This document shows positions 8,185 to 17,220 of a stretch of DNA of 64,000 nt, in pieces; the first letter of the stretch is position 1; each line of letters opens with the position of its first letter. The translations under genes and the position numbers were made by a program. This DNA comes from Bacillus pumilus. GTDB taxonomy: Bacteria; Bacillota; Bacilli; Bacillales; Bacillaceae. The notes below the pieces were generated by a model. That model was not told the origin of the DNA, made no database searches, and worked only from the letters and a program-made list of their open reading frames with translations. The stretch covers positions 1-64,000 of the forward strand of contig NZ_NKHG01000100.1 of assembly GCF_002744245.1 (NCBI RefSeq). The letters are read 5' to 3'.

Positions 8185-8330
8185 GGAGTTTTTTCCTGTT
8201 TTTTTTGGACTGTAAAAACAGGGATAAATTAATGATTTGTCGAATCTACAAGACTTTTTGTTCATTCATAAAAAATGTTAGACCCGTATAATTGCGGTGT
8301 ATCAAATTTACAAAAAAGGAGTTTTCATGT

Positions 8331-8852
8331 ATGAAAAAAGTTGTTTTACCATTAGCCGCCACTCTTGCTTTAGTTTCTAGCTCAATGTTTTCTTTACCTA
8401 AATCAGCAGATGCAACATCAAGTAACACTGAAGAAGAGTGGGTCACTGTTGATGAATCTTCACAGAGTTCAGCATCAATTCTTGAAACAGCAGTAGGTGA
8501 CCAGAATGCTGATATATTAGCAAAAGATTACACCTCAACTTGGAATCTCAAAAAAATACGATCCGGCAATGGCGCATGGAGATGTAAGTATTCAATGCTT
8601 ACTAAAGCAAAAGCAAAGATGAAAATTAACAAAATTGAGGCCAAATCAAGATTGTATAACCAAAAAGGCGGTCTTACTAAAAGTGCTACAGATTCAAATA
8701 GTAACTCAAACTATGCCGGGGCAGAAGCAATAGGTGGAGTAACTGGCGGATGGGGTTGTAAAGGATCGGCTTACGGCAATACTAAATATGAGCGAAACGG
8801 TTATAAAACTGTTACTCATCAAAAGAAATATGACATATTTGATATTCTATAA
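8331..8852 (+). CDS. Secreted protein of unknown function (prophage cargo)
   Basis: This 173-aa protein has a clear Sec signal peptide (KK, hydrophobic core LPLAATLALVSSSMF, likely cleavage after SADA). The mature part is acidic at first and then basic and Gly/Ser/Asn-rich. It has two cysteines (RCKYS and WGCKG) that could form a disulphide. I recognise no family. AAAAAGGAG precedes the start. TATAAT at 8287-8292 may be the -10, without a good -35. It is on the opposite strand to the flanking phage genes and heads a three-gene cassette, typical of lysogenic-conversion cargo. Confidence 0.7.
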   Translation: MKKVVLPLAATLALVSSSMFSLPKSADATSSNTEEEWVTVDESSQSSASILETAVGDQNADILAKDYTSTWNLKKIRSGNGAWRCKYSMLTKAKAKMKINKIEAKSRLYNQKGGLTKSATDSNSNSNYAGAEAIGGVTGGWGCKGSAYGNTKYERNGYKTVTHQKKYDIFDIL

Positions 8853-8860
8853 AAATATAC

Positions 8861-9811
8861 ATGAAGATTAGAATCCAGTTCTTAAACTGCTTTCTGGTTA
8901 TAGGAGTATGCTTTTTATTAACTGGTTGCATTTCTGATAAAAAAAAAGAAAGTGTTACAGCTACTCCTTCACCTACTGAAAAATATAATGACGAACAAGA
9001 AGATATTACAGGCCCTGGATCAGAAACAGTTTCTTATGGCTTATATGAGGTAAACGGGGAAATCCTAGACACATTAGATATTGGAGCCAAGAAAGGACGA
9101 ACATACAAAAAAGTCTTATCCTTTAGCCATTATCTAAGTGTAAAAAGAAAATACAGCCTAGTAATTCTTTCAGATTTTCAAACTATACCATTCAAAGCTG
9201 ACAACAAAAAGCGCTCAGACTCTTATACATTCACAATGAATAAAAACACTGTGAAAAAAATTCAATTAGAATTTGAAAGTCCCCCTAATCATAGAGAGTT
9301 AAGTTTATTGATTATCCCTGAAGCAGAATTCCAGTTAGAGACTGAGAATATAGATATTGGTTCAGGACTCCAAGATATTATCACCCTAAGATACATTAAA
9401 AACAATCAAAATCACCAACACGTTGAACACCTATCCCCCTTACAAACGACTGGAGAACTATCAGGAGAGGAAGCATTCCTTACCTCCCAAGAACGAGGAA
9501 ATAAGATTCTATTTAAATCCAAAGCTAATGAAAAAGCATTCTTACAAATCTTCAATGCAAATGATAGGAACCTAGATTATGCTGTAGTTGCTTTTTCAGG
9601 TACAAAACAAGTGAAATTCAATAACAAGACTGTATCATTTATTTCTGTAAAAGGGGGATCAACTAATATTTACGAAGTTAATATTCCTAAAGTTAAAGAA
9701 AAACAAAACTATCAAATTGTCCTATTTCCTTCTCCGTATAAGACAGGTAAAATTGAGGATGGTTTAAACAATAAGAGTTACTCGACTTTTAGGACTTTAA
9801 TAGAGCCGTAA
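8861..9811 (+). CDS. Lipoprotein of unknown function (prophage cargo)
   Basis: This 316-aa protein has a lipoprotein signal peptide: positive N-terminus, hydrophobic core and the lipobox LTGC at about residues 20-23, so it should be anchored outside the membrane. The mature part is hydrophilic and beta-rich by composition; no known domain is recognised. It begins 8 bp after the secreted-protein gene with no good ribosome site, which suggests translational coupling. Together with its neighbours it could modify the surface of the lysogen, for example superinfection exclusion or envelope interaction; this is only a guess from location. Confidence 0.7.
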   Translation: MKIRIQFLNCFLVIGVCFLLTGCISDKKKESVTATPSPTEKYNDEQEDITGPGSETVSYGLYEVNGEILDTLDIGAKKGRTYKKVLSFSHYLSVKRKYSLVILSDFQTIPFKADNKKRSDSYTFTMNKNTVKKIQLEFESPPNHRELSLLIIPEAEFQLETENIDIGSGLQDIITLRYIKNNQNHQHVEHLSPLQTTGELSGEEAFLTSQERGNKILFKSKANEKAFLQIFNANDRNLDYAVVAFSGTKQVKFNNKTVSFISVKGGSTNIYEVNIPKVKEKQNYQIVLFPSPYKTGKIEDGLNNKSYSTFRTLIEP

Positions 9812-9825
9812 GGGGGGAATTAGTA

Positions 9826-9957
9826 TTGCTTCTGTGGATAATAATTATCTTACTGATCATTTTAATTGGGTTTACAGGTAACATTGTTTCTTTGCTCCGT
9901 GAACAGAAACTGTCTAATCAAAAAATTATTGAACTGTTAGACGAAAAAAAGAAATGA
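9826..9957 (+). CDS. Small single-pass membrane protein
   Basis: 43 aa from a TTG start behind AAGGGGGG, which is one of the strongest ribosome sites in this region. The first ~20 residues are Leu/Ile-rich and membrane-spanning; the tail is polar and Lys-rich (LREQKLSNQKIIELLDEKKK). It is the third gene of the plus-strand cassette and ends exactly at a terminator. Function unknown; a tiny bitopic protein beside a lipoprotein could be its partner. Confidence 0.6.
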   Translation: MLLWIIIILLIILIGFTGNIVSLLREQKLSNQKIIELLDEKKK

Positions 9958-9981
9958 CCTTTCTCCATATGGAGAAAGGTC
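9956..9981. terminator. Bidirectional terminator between cargo cassette and lysis genes
   Basis: An 11-bp perfect stem (GACCTTTCTCC / GGAGAAAGGTC) with an ATAT loop, followed by seven T on the plus strand. It ends the convergent cargo and lysis operons. Confidence 0.88.
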
Positions 9982-9986
9982 TTTTT

Positions 9987-10799
9987 TTATTTTAATAGCT
10001 TTTCTAGCTTCGCTTTTGTCTTTGAACCATAGATGCCGTCAGCAACAAGCCCATGCATAAGCTGGAACCGCTTGACCGCATTTGCTGTTTTTGGTCCATA
10101 GTAGCCATCAATCCCGTTATTTTTAGCTCCCTTTTCAGGATAGAAATAAACAGCAGCCAGAGCCTCCTGCAATGCTTTTACACCAGCGCCCTTTGTCAAA
10201 GGCTTTGTTACTTTTAAAATGCCAGAAGGCAAGTTAACTGATTTTTTAGGTTTACTCGCTTTTGGCTTGGATGGTGTATTGTTCACAGGTGTCGCCGGCT
10301 TCGCTGTTGCCTTTTCCCCTGTATGAGCGGTTGCAATACCCGCTTTGAAGCTATCCCAACGATTAAGCAGCTTTCGTGGACAATTCTTGCCGCTCCATCT
10401 TTTATGGGGAACAACATTGGCCAGCGGAATACCCTGATCCTGCACCAGCTGACGAATTAGCCATTGTGCGTTCTCGACTGCCTTTTCAAAGTTACCATCA
10501 CTATTCTCACAAATTTCAATACCGATTGACTTCATGTTTCCGGTTCCTCGTCCATCTCCTGCATGCCATCCGTTTTCGTTTAACGGCAGATGTTGATAAA
10601 TGACTTTATCATCCACTGTAAAGTGCCAGCTTGTAGCTGTATTAGGATTTTTCACATAATTGACATGACGCAAGGCATTTGCTCCTTGGTCAGTGTTAGC
10701 TGTATTATGGACCGTAATATATAGCGGCTTCATGAAATTGCCTGGGCGGTTCCTATTGCTTCTCGGAATAAAATCTTTAATGATCTTTACCACGTTCAT
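9987..10799 (-). CDS. N-acetylmuramoyl-L-alanine amidase endolysin, XlyA family
   Basis: This 270-aa protein has an N-terminal Amidase_2 domain (about 1-150) with the zinc ligands in VHNTANT (His about 31) and VPHKRWSGKNCPRK (His about 137), and the WHAGDGRGTGN loop. A Lys/Pro/Thr linker follows, then a C-terminal peptidoglycan-binding domain (about 195-268, IDGYYGPKTANAVKRFQ). It cleaves the MurNAc-L-Ala bond at host lysis after holin action. It is closely similar to the copy at 58839-59645 in the neighbouring prophage. Confidence 0.92.
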   Translation of the reverse strand: MNVVKIIKDFIPRSNRNRPGNFMKPLYITVHNTANTDQGANALRHVNYVKNPNTATSWHFTVDDKVIYQHLPLNENGWHAGDGRGTGNMKSIGIEICENSDGNFEKAVENAQWLIRQLVQDQGIPLANVVPHKRWSGKNCPRKLLNRWDSFKAGIATAHTGEKATAKPATPVNNTPSKPKASKPKKSVNLPSGILKVTKPLTKGAGVKALQEALAAVYFYPEKGAKNNGIDGYYGPKTANAVKRFQLMHGLVADGIYGSKTKAKLEKLLK

Positions 10800-10851
10800 C
10801 GTCTCCTTTTTGGTCTATTTAATATAAAAAGAGCCACCTCAAGGCAGCTCC

Positions 10852-11115
10852 TTACTTGGTCAAGCCTTTTTGTTTTAAGACTTCTTTTTGTTTCTGTCCT
10901 TTTTCAGTTACATAGTTATTTTTGAACCATGCGACAAGGGTTGTGACAATTGTAAAAATCATTGAGCAAGCAAGATACAATGTTTCAGCTAATGAAGTGA
11001 CTTGGTCCTCGCTGATCGGCAAGATTGGCTTGCCAAACAGAATTAACGCTTGGTTGATCAATGCCATAAAAAGAAGCACTGTGCGAATCACAGTGCCTTT
11101 GTCGAATGTTTTCAT
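10852..11115 (-). CDS. xhlB: Phage holin, XhlB/SPP1 type
   Basis: This 87-aa protein starts [13 protein letters not shown] and has two hydrophobic helices (about 10-30 and 45-66), the second ending [12 protein letters not shown]. This is the PBSX XhlB pattern. It forms the membrane lesion that lets the amidase reach the wall. It sits between bhlA and the amidase gene. Confidence 0.9.
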   Translation of the reverse strand: MKTFDKGTVIRTVLLFMALINQALILFGKPILPISEDQVTSLAETLYLACSMIFTIVTTLVAWFKNNYVTEKGQKQKEVLKQKGLTK

Positions 11116-11127
11116 AAATGATTCCTC

Positions 11128-11343
11128 CTATTTTAAATTCCGTTCAATTTTATCGAGCTTGTCGATCACGACGTCATATTTCTCACTAAACTTTGCTAAC
11201 ACATCATTTTGCGCCTCTATTTGCTCATTGAGTTTGTTTTCTCTTTCCTTTGTTGTGTTTAATACATAAAACAGCACCCAACAAAAGAGAACCGCAAAGG
11301 GTCCTTGTGTCATTAAATATTGAGCCAAATCCATCTCCATCAT
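11128..11343 (-). CDS. bhlA: BhlA/UviB-type holin-like protein
   Basis: This 71-aa protein has one N-terminal transmembrane helix (GPFAVLFCWVLFYVLN) and a charged coiled-coil tail, as in BhlA (SPbeta) and UviB. It takes the position that XhlA has in PBSX. I chose the ATG at 11343 behind GAGGGAG over the upstream GTG that overlaps it. Likely part of the lysis cassette. Confidence 0.85.
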   Translation of the reverse strand: MMEMDLAQYLMTQGPFAVLFCWVLFYVLNTTKERENKLNEQIEAQNDVLAKFSEKYDVVIDKLDKIERNLK

Positions 11344-11396
11344 ACTCACTCCCTCACTTGGTCACCCCCTTAAAGAAGGCAAAATAAAAAGCCCCT

Positions 11397-11540
11397 TTAG
11401 GCTTCGTACTGTTCTCCCGTTATTTCTTGATAATCTTCTTTGTTAATCCAACCGATTTCTACATAAAATGCAATGTCCTCTGAGTCGTAACACTGCCAGT
11501 CCCAAAACTGCTTTATATCCGCAACTGTTGGATATATCAT
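11397..11540 (-). CDS. xkdX: XkdX family small phage protein
   Basis: 47 aa with the XkdX signature: IKQFWDWQCYD, then FYVEIGWINKEDYQEITG. The start ATG overlaps the stop of the previous gene (ATGA). Role unknown; it is always found between the tail-fibre genes and lysis genes in PBSX-like phages. Confidence 0.88.
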   Translation of the reverse strand: MIYPTVADIKQFWDWQCYDSEDIAFYVEIGWINKEDYQEITGEQYEA

Positions 11541-11911
11541 GATTTTTCACCACCCTTCAACTCCTGAATCTCAGTCATTAGTTGAGCCAGTTGTTTTGCC
11601 ATTTGTGCTTCACGCAGTTTGGCTGCAGCTGCTTCCTTTGAAAGCTGACTCAATTGTTTTGTTAAGACCGCATTTTGCTGTTTTAACAAATCTATATCAT
11701 ACGGGGGTTGCTCTATTTGTAAGCTATCAATGTATTCCTGGGTTGCCGACTCGCTCCATGTCTTGCTTTTAGGATTGTATTTTGCTATATACAACCCTTC
11801 TTGCGGCTGCTGATCAGTAAAACCCTCTGGAATTTCAGCATCATCGGGTATTTCTGAATCTCCACCAGGTATATACTTAAAATTTTCATCATAGGCGTAA
11901 ATTGGCTTCAT
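11537..11911 (-). CDS. xkdW: XkdW-like protein, possible fibre chaperone
   Basis: This 124-aa protein has the XkdW layout: an N-terminal KPIYAYDENFKYIPGG strand region, a WSESATQEYIDSL motif in the middle and a C-terminal coiled coil (KQLSQLSKEAAAAKLREAQ). These small proteins follow tail-fibre genes and are thought to help fibre assembly. Two diverged relatives occur in the second prophage at 60330-60659 and 62106-62405. Confidence 0.75.
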   Translation of the reverse strand: MKPIYAYDENFKYIPGGDSEIPDDAEIPEGFTDQQPQEGLYIAKYNPKSKTWSESATQEYIDSLQIEQPPYDIDLLKQQNAVLTKQLSQLSKEAAAAKLREAQMAKQLAQLMTEIQELKGGEKS

Positions 11912-11915
11912 AAAA

Positions 11916-13037
11916 TCACTCCTTTGCCTTAAACATGCAGTTCACCACAATAAACTCAGTATTGCTGCTTGTGTCTTGTATGCAGAAACGGCCATCTGTA
12001 GCGATATATTGTCTACTAAACTGCGGCCCTTTAAATCCTCCTGTACTAGAAGCGATACCAACATTATAAAGAGGAAAAGGTGGCTCACATCCCTCTGGTA
12101 ACGTAAACGCTGGGACTTCTCCCAATGTGCCACCTGCAATGGCTCCTGTAACATGCACTATGCCTAAAGCGTCTTTTGCAACACGTACCCGATAATCATT
12201 ATTGACCTCAGATTTGTATGTTTTCCATCCGTTCCTGATCGTGGGAAACTTCCAGTTGAGTTTTGCATCAGCGTCGGTAATAATACGTCTCCAGCCTTTG
12301 AAATCCCCATTTGTATGAACAGTTCCAAACCACATCGTATTCTTGAAGCTCGCTACAGCTATGATCATTTTCCGTCCCGATCCACTTTCAGAAACATCAT
12401 AATTAAACCACCCAGTATCTGATGGATCAGGATTATTTAAAAGTCTGTTGTTAATTCCATAATAAAACCCAGGTGATAAAGTGAGTAAATCTGTTCCATC
12501 AGTTATAAGTTTACGAGTACCTGAATCTTGCGTCAGTTGATACAGTTGGCCACTGTTCCATTTATCTTTTTCAGCTGCCGTCGGGAGCTGCGTCCAGGTA
12601 ATAGAAATATGACTAGAATTATAGTAGAAGTAATATGCATTGCCTGATGTATCTACCGCAAAACCAGTCCCAATATTATCTTGGCCAACTGTCTGTATTC
12701 CTCTTAAATAGGCGTTACTAGGGGCAGGGGAATCTTCTACTCCTGGGGAAGCGATAAAAGTACAGGTTCCCTTGTCTTTAATCGCATCAAAAATATTTTT
12801 GTCAGCAGGAACAGAAATCAAGTATTTGCCGTCATCAGCTGTGATCTTATAAAGCTGCGATTCATTCCATTTCTTCTTCTCTGCTGCAGATGCATGTGGC
12901 TGAGTATCGCCAATATGTTCTATGATCTGATCTAACAGTCCAGAGTCATTTTCAAGCAACACTTTAACCATGTCATTGAACAGATCCGCATGAGCTTTGT
13001 CACTTGTTTCGAATACTTTAGGAGATTTAATGTCCAT
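11916..13037 (-). CDS. Tail fibre protein with pyocin-knob-like repeats
   Basis: This 373-aa protein starts with an alpha-helical region (ETSDKAHADLFNDMVKVLLEND). Knob-like units of the pyocin_knob type follow, with repeated KKWNESQLYKIT / DKWNSGQLYQLT and GWRRI motifs. It probably binds the host surface. It has the position of the C-terminal half of PBSX XkdV. It is clearly homologous to 62417-63559 and to the broken gene at 60634-62036. Confidence 0.8.
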   Translation of the reverse strand: MDIKSPKVFETSDKAHADLFNDMVKVLLENDSGLLDQIIEHIGDTQPHASAAEKKKWNESQLYKITADDGKYLISVPADKNIFDAIKDKGTCTFIASPGVEDSPAPSNAYLRGIQTVGQDNIGTGFAVDTSGNAYYFYYNSSHISITWTQLPTAAEKDKWNSGQLYQLTQDSGTRKLITDGTDLLTLSPGFYYGINNRLLNNPDPSDTGWFNYDVSESGSGRKMIIAVASFKNTMWFGTVHTNGDFKGWRRIITDADAKLNWKFPTIRNGWKTYKSEVNNDYRVRVAKDALGIVHVTGAIAGGTLGEVPAFTLPEGCEPPFPLYNVGIASSTGGFKGPQFSRQYIATDGRFCIQDTSSNTEFIVVNCMFKAKE

Positions 13038-13054
13038 CGATGAGCACTCCTTTC

Positions 13055-13438
13055 CTAGTAAATATCATCAATCTCAAAAACAAATTCGATGTCACCGTCT
13101 TTTTGTTTGTCTGTCATGGTGCGGATCGCAGTAAACTTTCCATCTTCATCAACAAGAGCTAGTTCATTGATAACTTCTCCAGCGAGCTCTCCTTCTGCGA
13201 TGGTGCATGTGTACCGGATCTTCGCCGGCTCCATGAATTCATATGAATCAATGTCCTTTTGAACAAGTTCCTTTTTAAGTTCTTGTTCAGTGCCGTCTAG
13301 TGAGATCGGTTTCCCATCCTTCGTCCCACCCTTTCCAAAAGCCATCTTAACCACTTTTGTGAGCTTCGTTCCTTCTGCTCTAGCCTTCGCCATTTGTTGG
13401 CGAGCATAAAGCGTTGTAACGGTTAATTGATCAGCCAT
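13055..13438 (-). CDS. Tail-collar fibre N-terminal domain protein
   Basis: This 127-aa protein (VTTLYARQQMAKARAEG, then KVVKMAFGKGG and INELALVDEDGK) resembles the N-terminal phage tail-collar fibre domain that attaches fibres to the baseplate. Here it is a separate gene in front of the knob-bearing fibre gene, and presumably the two proteins work together. The second prophage has an almost identical copy at 63573-63956. Confidence 0.75.
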   Translation of the reverse strand: MADQLTVTTLYARQQMAKARAEGTKLTKVVKMAFGKGGTKDGKPISLDGTEQELKKELVQKDIDSYEFMEPAKIRYTCTIAEGELAGEVINELALVDEDGKFTAIRTMTDKQKDGDIEFVFEIDDIY

Positions 13439-13450
13439 TATGATCCTCCT

Positions 13451-14374
13451 TTATAAATCTATTTTTTTGGACGTGGCAGCTAGATATTTTGAACCGTCTA
13501 GCGATACCGATCCATCCAGCGTCCAATATTTCTGCTTAATGATGACACTTCCGCTCTGATCATTTGATACATGAGCAGCCATGCGGAATGTCATCTTCTT
13601 TTTTTCTTTCCTAACATGATTGAAGCGTGACCGAAGTGTGAGAGCTGCTTGTTGATCCGTTTCGTGTCTTGCTCCAACCATGACATATCTTGTACAGCCA
13701 GAAACTTTCATTTCTTTTTTTAGCTTCATGGCCATCTTTAGAGATTGTCTGAAGCGCACTGGAATATCTGTTGAATTGCGCGATCCGCTCAAATAAAAAG
13801 TTCCATTCAGCAAAAACTCTCCATTAAGCAGGATCGGGATGTGATCAAAAAAGCCCACTCTGCTGCGCAGTGTGAGTCGGTTACGATAGTCTTTAATTTC
13901 TTTTACATCAGTATGATGAACGCTTGTGAATTTGTAAGCCAAATGAGCCGGTTTGAGATTTTCCAGTGTTTCAACGATGTATCTTGTGTTTTGCAGGTCA
14001 TCCAAATTAACACGAAGGGAGAAATGATAGCGGCCAGTTGTTAGACGAACCACTGCACTAGGGTTCTTCAGGAAGCGGTTGACCGCTCTTTCCAGAGATG
14101 CGTACGTGATGGGTGGTATATTTGACATGAGATTCAAAATACGTGCCCTTCGCAATTCAATCGAGTCACCTGACTCACGCTGCACCTTCAGCATCCTTTC
14201 CCATCGATTCAGCCCCCATGTGGCAGTGAGTGGAAACAGTTGATCAGTCATATCGAAAATAGAATCGTCTAGCCTTTCCATCTCTGGAGCCTCGGATTTT
14301 ATTAATTCATTAAATTCAATGATCTCCGTTAGGTAGGAAGGTAAATAGGCTTTCATATCATCATACTTGCTCAT
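13451..14374 (-). CDS. xkdU: XkdU/YmfQ-type baseplate (wedge) protein
   Basis: 307 aa. The first ~160 residues match the XkdU/YmfQ baseplate family (YLPSYLTEI, WGLNRWERML, ELRRARIL). The C-terminal ~140 residues are an extension not found in the 194-aa PBSX XkdU, with repeated RSR.. and FLLNGTFYLSGS elements. Its start overlaps the end of xkdT. The extension may serve as a fibre attachment part; that is inference. Confidence 0.82.
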   Translation of the reverse strand: MSKYDDMKAYLPSYLTEIIEFNELIKSEAPEMERLDDSIFDMTDQLFPLTATWGLNRWERMLKVQRESGDSIELRRARILNLMSNIPPITYASLERAVNRFLKNPSAVVRLTTGRYHFSLRVNLDDLQNTRYIVETLENLKPAHLAYKFTSVHHTDVKEIKDYRNRLTLRSRVGFFDHIPILLNGEFLLNGTFYLSGSRNSTDIPVRFRQSLKMAMKLKKEMKVSGCTRYVMVGARHETDQQAALTLRSRFNHVRKEKKKMTFRMAAHVSNDQSGSVIIKQKYWTLDGSVSLDGSKYLAATSKKIDL

Positions 14375-15407
14375 TGACGATCACCTGCCCTAGACGCGGG
14401 ATTTCAATGTCTTGGAGCGGCAAGTTTTTGGCCTCCCCGTTAATCAATACATCCGCATAATCAGACACACTATCCGCATGATACAAAATGTCATTGATCG
14501 CTGACATTCTGATCACATTTTCTTCAAAGGCAAGTGATTTTAGAAGCGCTTTGACCTTCTTTTCAATCTCCTCTTGTGCATCTTCAATGGAGTAATCCAT
14601 TTTAAGCTCCACCGATACGGACACCTCAACATCTTTCCACTTGGCACTCTCGACAGTGGCAATAGCCCCGATCGGTGCTTGGCCTTCCCCTTCTCCTGGA
14701 ACCGGATCAATGTACTCTTTGACCTTATTGACGAGAAGATCCGTCGCAACATCAAAATTCCCGTCAGTGATGACAACTTTTACTGTGCCTTCACCATTCC
14801 AAAGAGGAAAAACCTTTGCCCTGCCAACTCCTTCTACTTCTTCAGCCCACTTTTTATAGTGAGCTTTGTTGGCACTTACAGCCTCTCGCCTTGCCCTCAT
14901 CAAGTACCGCTCATAAAGAGCTTCATCATCTTCTTCCTCTTGCCCTGGTATCTTCAATTCTCCAAAAATGACAGACTCTAATCCTGGTATGTTGTCGAGT
15001 GATAGGAGCGGCAGCCCTGCAAAATTCCCATTGCCTACAGCACCAGTCGTTTCACACTTCAACGTGCCATCAGATTGATATTGAAAGTACAGATTGTCGA
15101 TATAGAATCTTGATCCTGTTGGTATTCTGATAGTGTCGGGTGTCACATCAACGGACCATACGGCACTTGTGGCCGGCTTTCGTTCAATTCCTACTTCAGC
15201 AGCTCGTCGATCTAAAAATTCTCCCTGCGCTGTATCCGCAAAGACAAGGTCAAATACTTGGTCTAGCCATATATAAGATTGAGCAAGTTCGGCAGCTGCA
15301 GGAGCCAACGCATTCCATATGACGCTGTTTTCACGTTTATCAATATCATCCGGTATACTTTCCAACATGCGTTCCATGATGGCATCATACGATTGTTCCT
15401 CAAACAT
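14361..15407 (-). CDS. xkdT: Baseplate J-like protein XkdT
   Basis: 348 aa of the baseplate J (P2 gpJ/Mu gp47) family: [28 protein letters not shown] near the N-terminus and [27 protein letters not shown] in the middle. It forms the wedge ring of the contractile baseplate. It overlaps xkdS by 8 bp and xkdU by 14 bp. Confidence 0.92.
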   Translation of the reverse strand: MFEEQSYDAIMERMLESIPDDIDKRENSVIWNALAPAAAELAQSYIWLDQVFDLVFADTAQGEFLDRRAAEVGIERKPATSAVWSVDVTPDTIRIPTGSRFYIDNLYFQYQSDGTLKCETTGAVGNGNFAGLPLLSLDNIPGLESVIFGELKIPGQEEEDDEALYERYLMRARREAVSANKAHYKKWAEEVEGVGRAKVFPLWNGEGTVKVVITDGNFDVATDLLVNKVKEYIDPVPGEGEGQAPIGAIATVESAKWKDVEVSVSVELKMDYSIEDAQEEIEKKVKALLKSLAFEENVIRMSAINDILYHADSVSDYADVLINGEAKNLPLQDIEIPRLGQVIVNEQV

Positions 15408-15828
15408 CTCCGATCACCTCCTCGATCTCCAAGGTCCCTTCATCTGTCACAACATCAAAGACCACTTTAAAAGTTGCTCCTTCTTTAGTGATCTCAAAAT
15501 CTTGCACACTTTCGATTCTCTCATCAACAAGAAGTGCTTCTTCAATTAGCCGCGGGATCTCCATCTCTTTGTATTCATCCGTTGATTCTTCATCAGACAC
15601 AGCTTCCTGCATTTCGCACCCTACATCATGGCTATAAACAGCATGCGAATATCGTTCCGTTCGCAAAGCCATATAGACAAATTGGCGAATAGCATCAAGA
15701 CCATTAATCTTTTCATTGGTTAGACGGCCAGTTTCAAAGTCGATTCGGTAGGTGGTCGAAGGTTCAACAACGTCCTCTTCGTCCTCATCCATATCCTCAA
15801 TTTCTTCTTCTGGAGAGAGTGCCATCAT
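15400..15828 (-). CDS. xkdS: Baseplate protein XkdS (gp25-like, DUF2634)
   Basis: A 142-aa acidic protein with the XkdS/gp25-like signature ([19 protein letters not shown]-type segment, [16 protein letters not shown]). This family forms the sheath-initiating baseplate component. It overlaps neighbouring genes on both sides, as in PBSX. Confidence 0.9.
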   Translation of the reverse strand: MMALSPEEEIEDMDEDEEDVVEPSTTYRIDFETGRLTNEKINGLDAIRQFVYMALRTERYSHAVYSHDVGCEMQEAVSDEESTDEYKEMEIPRLIEEALLVDERIESVQDFEITKEGATFKVVFDVVTDEGTLEIEEVIGDV

Positions 15829-16106
15829 GAACCACCTCCTACTACTTTATCTAAGATGTAAAACGTTTGGCCGCCTGTCATCGCAAGGACCATGACACTA
15901 TCGCCTTCTTCTAGCTCATCATCTTCTCCCTCGTCTAAGCGGGCTGGCCAGATGAGAAGCTCTTCTGGAATGATGAGTTTGTCATTTTCATTCAGCCTGA
16001 CATTAAGAGGGGAAACAGACACCACATCACCAAGTATCAAGTCAGTTGGCGATTGTGCATCCACAGCATTGACGGCCAATCGCTTAATTGCCTCGCTTAG
16101 TTTCAT
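15825..16106 (-). CDS. xkdR: XkdR family protein (DUF2577)
   Basis: A 93-aa small beta-rich protein with the XkdR pattern: [20 protein letters not shown] and [21 protein letters not shown]. In PBSX order it lies between XkdQ and XkdS, and it is probably part of the baseplate hub. Four-base overlaps on both sides. Confidence 0.88.
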   Translation of the reverse strand: MKLSEAIKRLAVNAVDAQSPTDLILGDVVSVSPLNVRLNENDKLIIPEELLIWPARLDEGEDDELEEGDSVMVLAMTGGQTFYILDKVVGGGS

Positions 16107-17209
16107 GACTGGTTCCCCGTTGGGATTGTATTCTTTTCAACGACATCAATCGTCATGGTATGTTTGGTTCCCTTAAATTCATGGCTGTCTTGATCGATCC
16201 AGTACGTTTTTTTGATACCGATATCCGGAATGATGATGCGTATTGGCATGCCGCTTTGTAATCCAGAAATACCTAGAGCTTGGATGCTTTTCAGCTCTTT
16301 TTTTACGCCTTTCTTTTGAGCCAGTCGGACATCCGCTCTCTTTTGTAGCTGTGCTTGGTTGATCTCTCCTGACACTCTTTCAACGTGCTGCAGGATGCCG
16401 TATTTGCTTCTTGCAGAACTATCATTCGCCACAGCCAGCATTTCAATTTCTTTCTTTTGCGTGATCATCTTTGGCTTCTTTGGCTTTTTGGGTTTGGTTG
16501 TCTTTTTATTTTTATCAGTATCTTTTTGCGTAGACTCAGATTTCTTTTTTTCTTTCTTCAGCACTTTGATTTTTTCCACATGGGTGGCTCTCATTTTCAC
16601 ACGTGTGGCCGTTTCCTCAATCGAGGTGCTGTACTGATAATCGATGAGGTTTACGCCTGATTCAATAACCCATACTTCGGACGGATCAGGCCATGCTCTC
16701 AGCCCCATCTTGCCTTTAGCAGAATAGATTTGATAGTTACGTCCTGTTTGCTTTTTTGTTTCTCTTAGAGCCTGCAAGATGATGTCATACAGGCTTGTAT
16801 CATTTTTAAATACAAGTGATTTAATGACATGGCCAGTGTTAGTGATAGACGTCATCGGGATCTGAAAATCTTGACCAAGCCTTTTCATAATTTGATCAGC
16901 CCTTTTGTTTGCAAAGACATAGACATCCTGGTTCTTCACCAAATACTGAAGCATGTCATAAGCAGTAAAAGTGAGCTTTTCATCCTTGGGCGTTCTTGCA
17001 AACACTGTTCCTCGAAAGAGTTCTTTTCCTTTCCACTTGAAAAGAACCGTGTCACCCTCTTTGATACTGTAATATTTTTGTGAACCCTGTTTCGTAACGA
17101 TAGTTGCTTGTATTGATCGGGGAGCTTGATACCTTTGACCACGAAGCGTGACGCTCTCTGTCACAAGCTCATACATGATCCCGCTCCGCACTGCAAAGAG
17201 TTCTATCAA
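16103..17209 (-). CDS. xkdQ: Baseplate hub protein XkdQ
   Basis: About 368 aa, of the XkdQ/YqbQ family (gpD-like hub). It has a beta-rich N-terminus (SVTLRGQRYQAPRSIQATIV, GDTVLFKWKGKELFRG), central IMKRLGQDFQIP, and a Lys/Pro-rich insertion around residues 240-265. The upstream part overlaps xkdP. I prefer the TTG at 17209, six bases after AGGGGTG; a GTG at 17216-17218 is also possible. Likely sits at the tail tip beneath the tape measure. Confidence 0.85.
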   Translation of the reverse strand: MIELFAVRSGIMYELVTESVTLRGQRYQAPRSIQATIVTKQGSQKYYSIKEGDTVLFKWKGKELFRGTVFARTPKDEKLTFTAYDMLQYLVKNQDVYVFANKRADQIMKRLGQDFQIPMTSITNTGHVIKSLVFKNDTSLYDIILQALRETKKQTGRNYQIYSAKGKMGLRAWPDPSEVWVIESGVNLIDYQYSTSIEETATRVKMRATHVEKIKVLKKEKKKSESTQKDTDKNKKTTKPKKPKKPKMITQKKEIEMLAVANDSSARSKYGILQHVERVSGEINQAQLQKRADVRLAQKKGVKKELKSIQALGISGLQSGMPIRIIIPDIGIKKTYWIDQDSHEFKGTKHTMTIDVVEKNTIPTGNQS

Positions 17210-17220
17210 TTTGATCACCC

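Noticed and set aside
16359-16660. Plus-strand hydrophobic ORFs inside xkdQ
   Set aside because: Poly-Phe/Leu products are the complement of the Lys-rich linker of xkdQ; no ribosome site.
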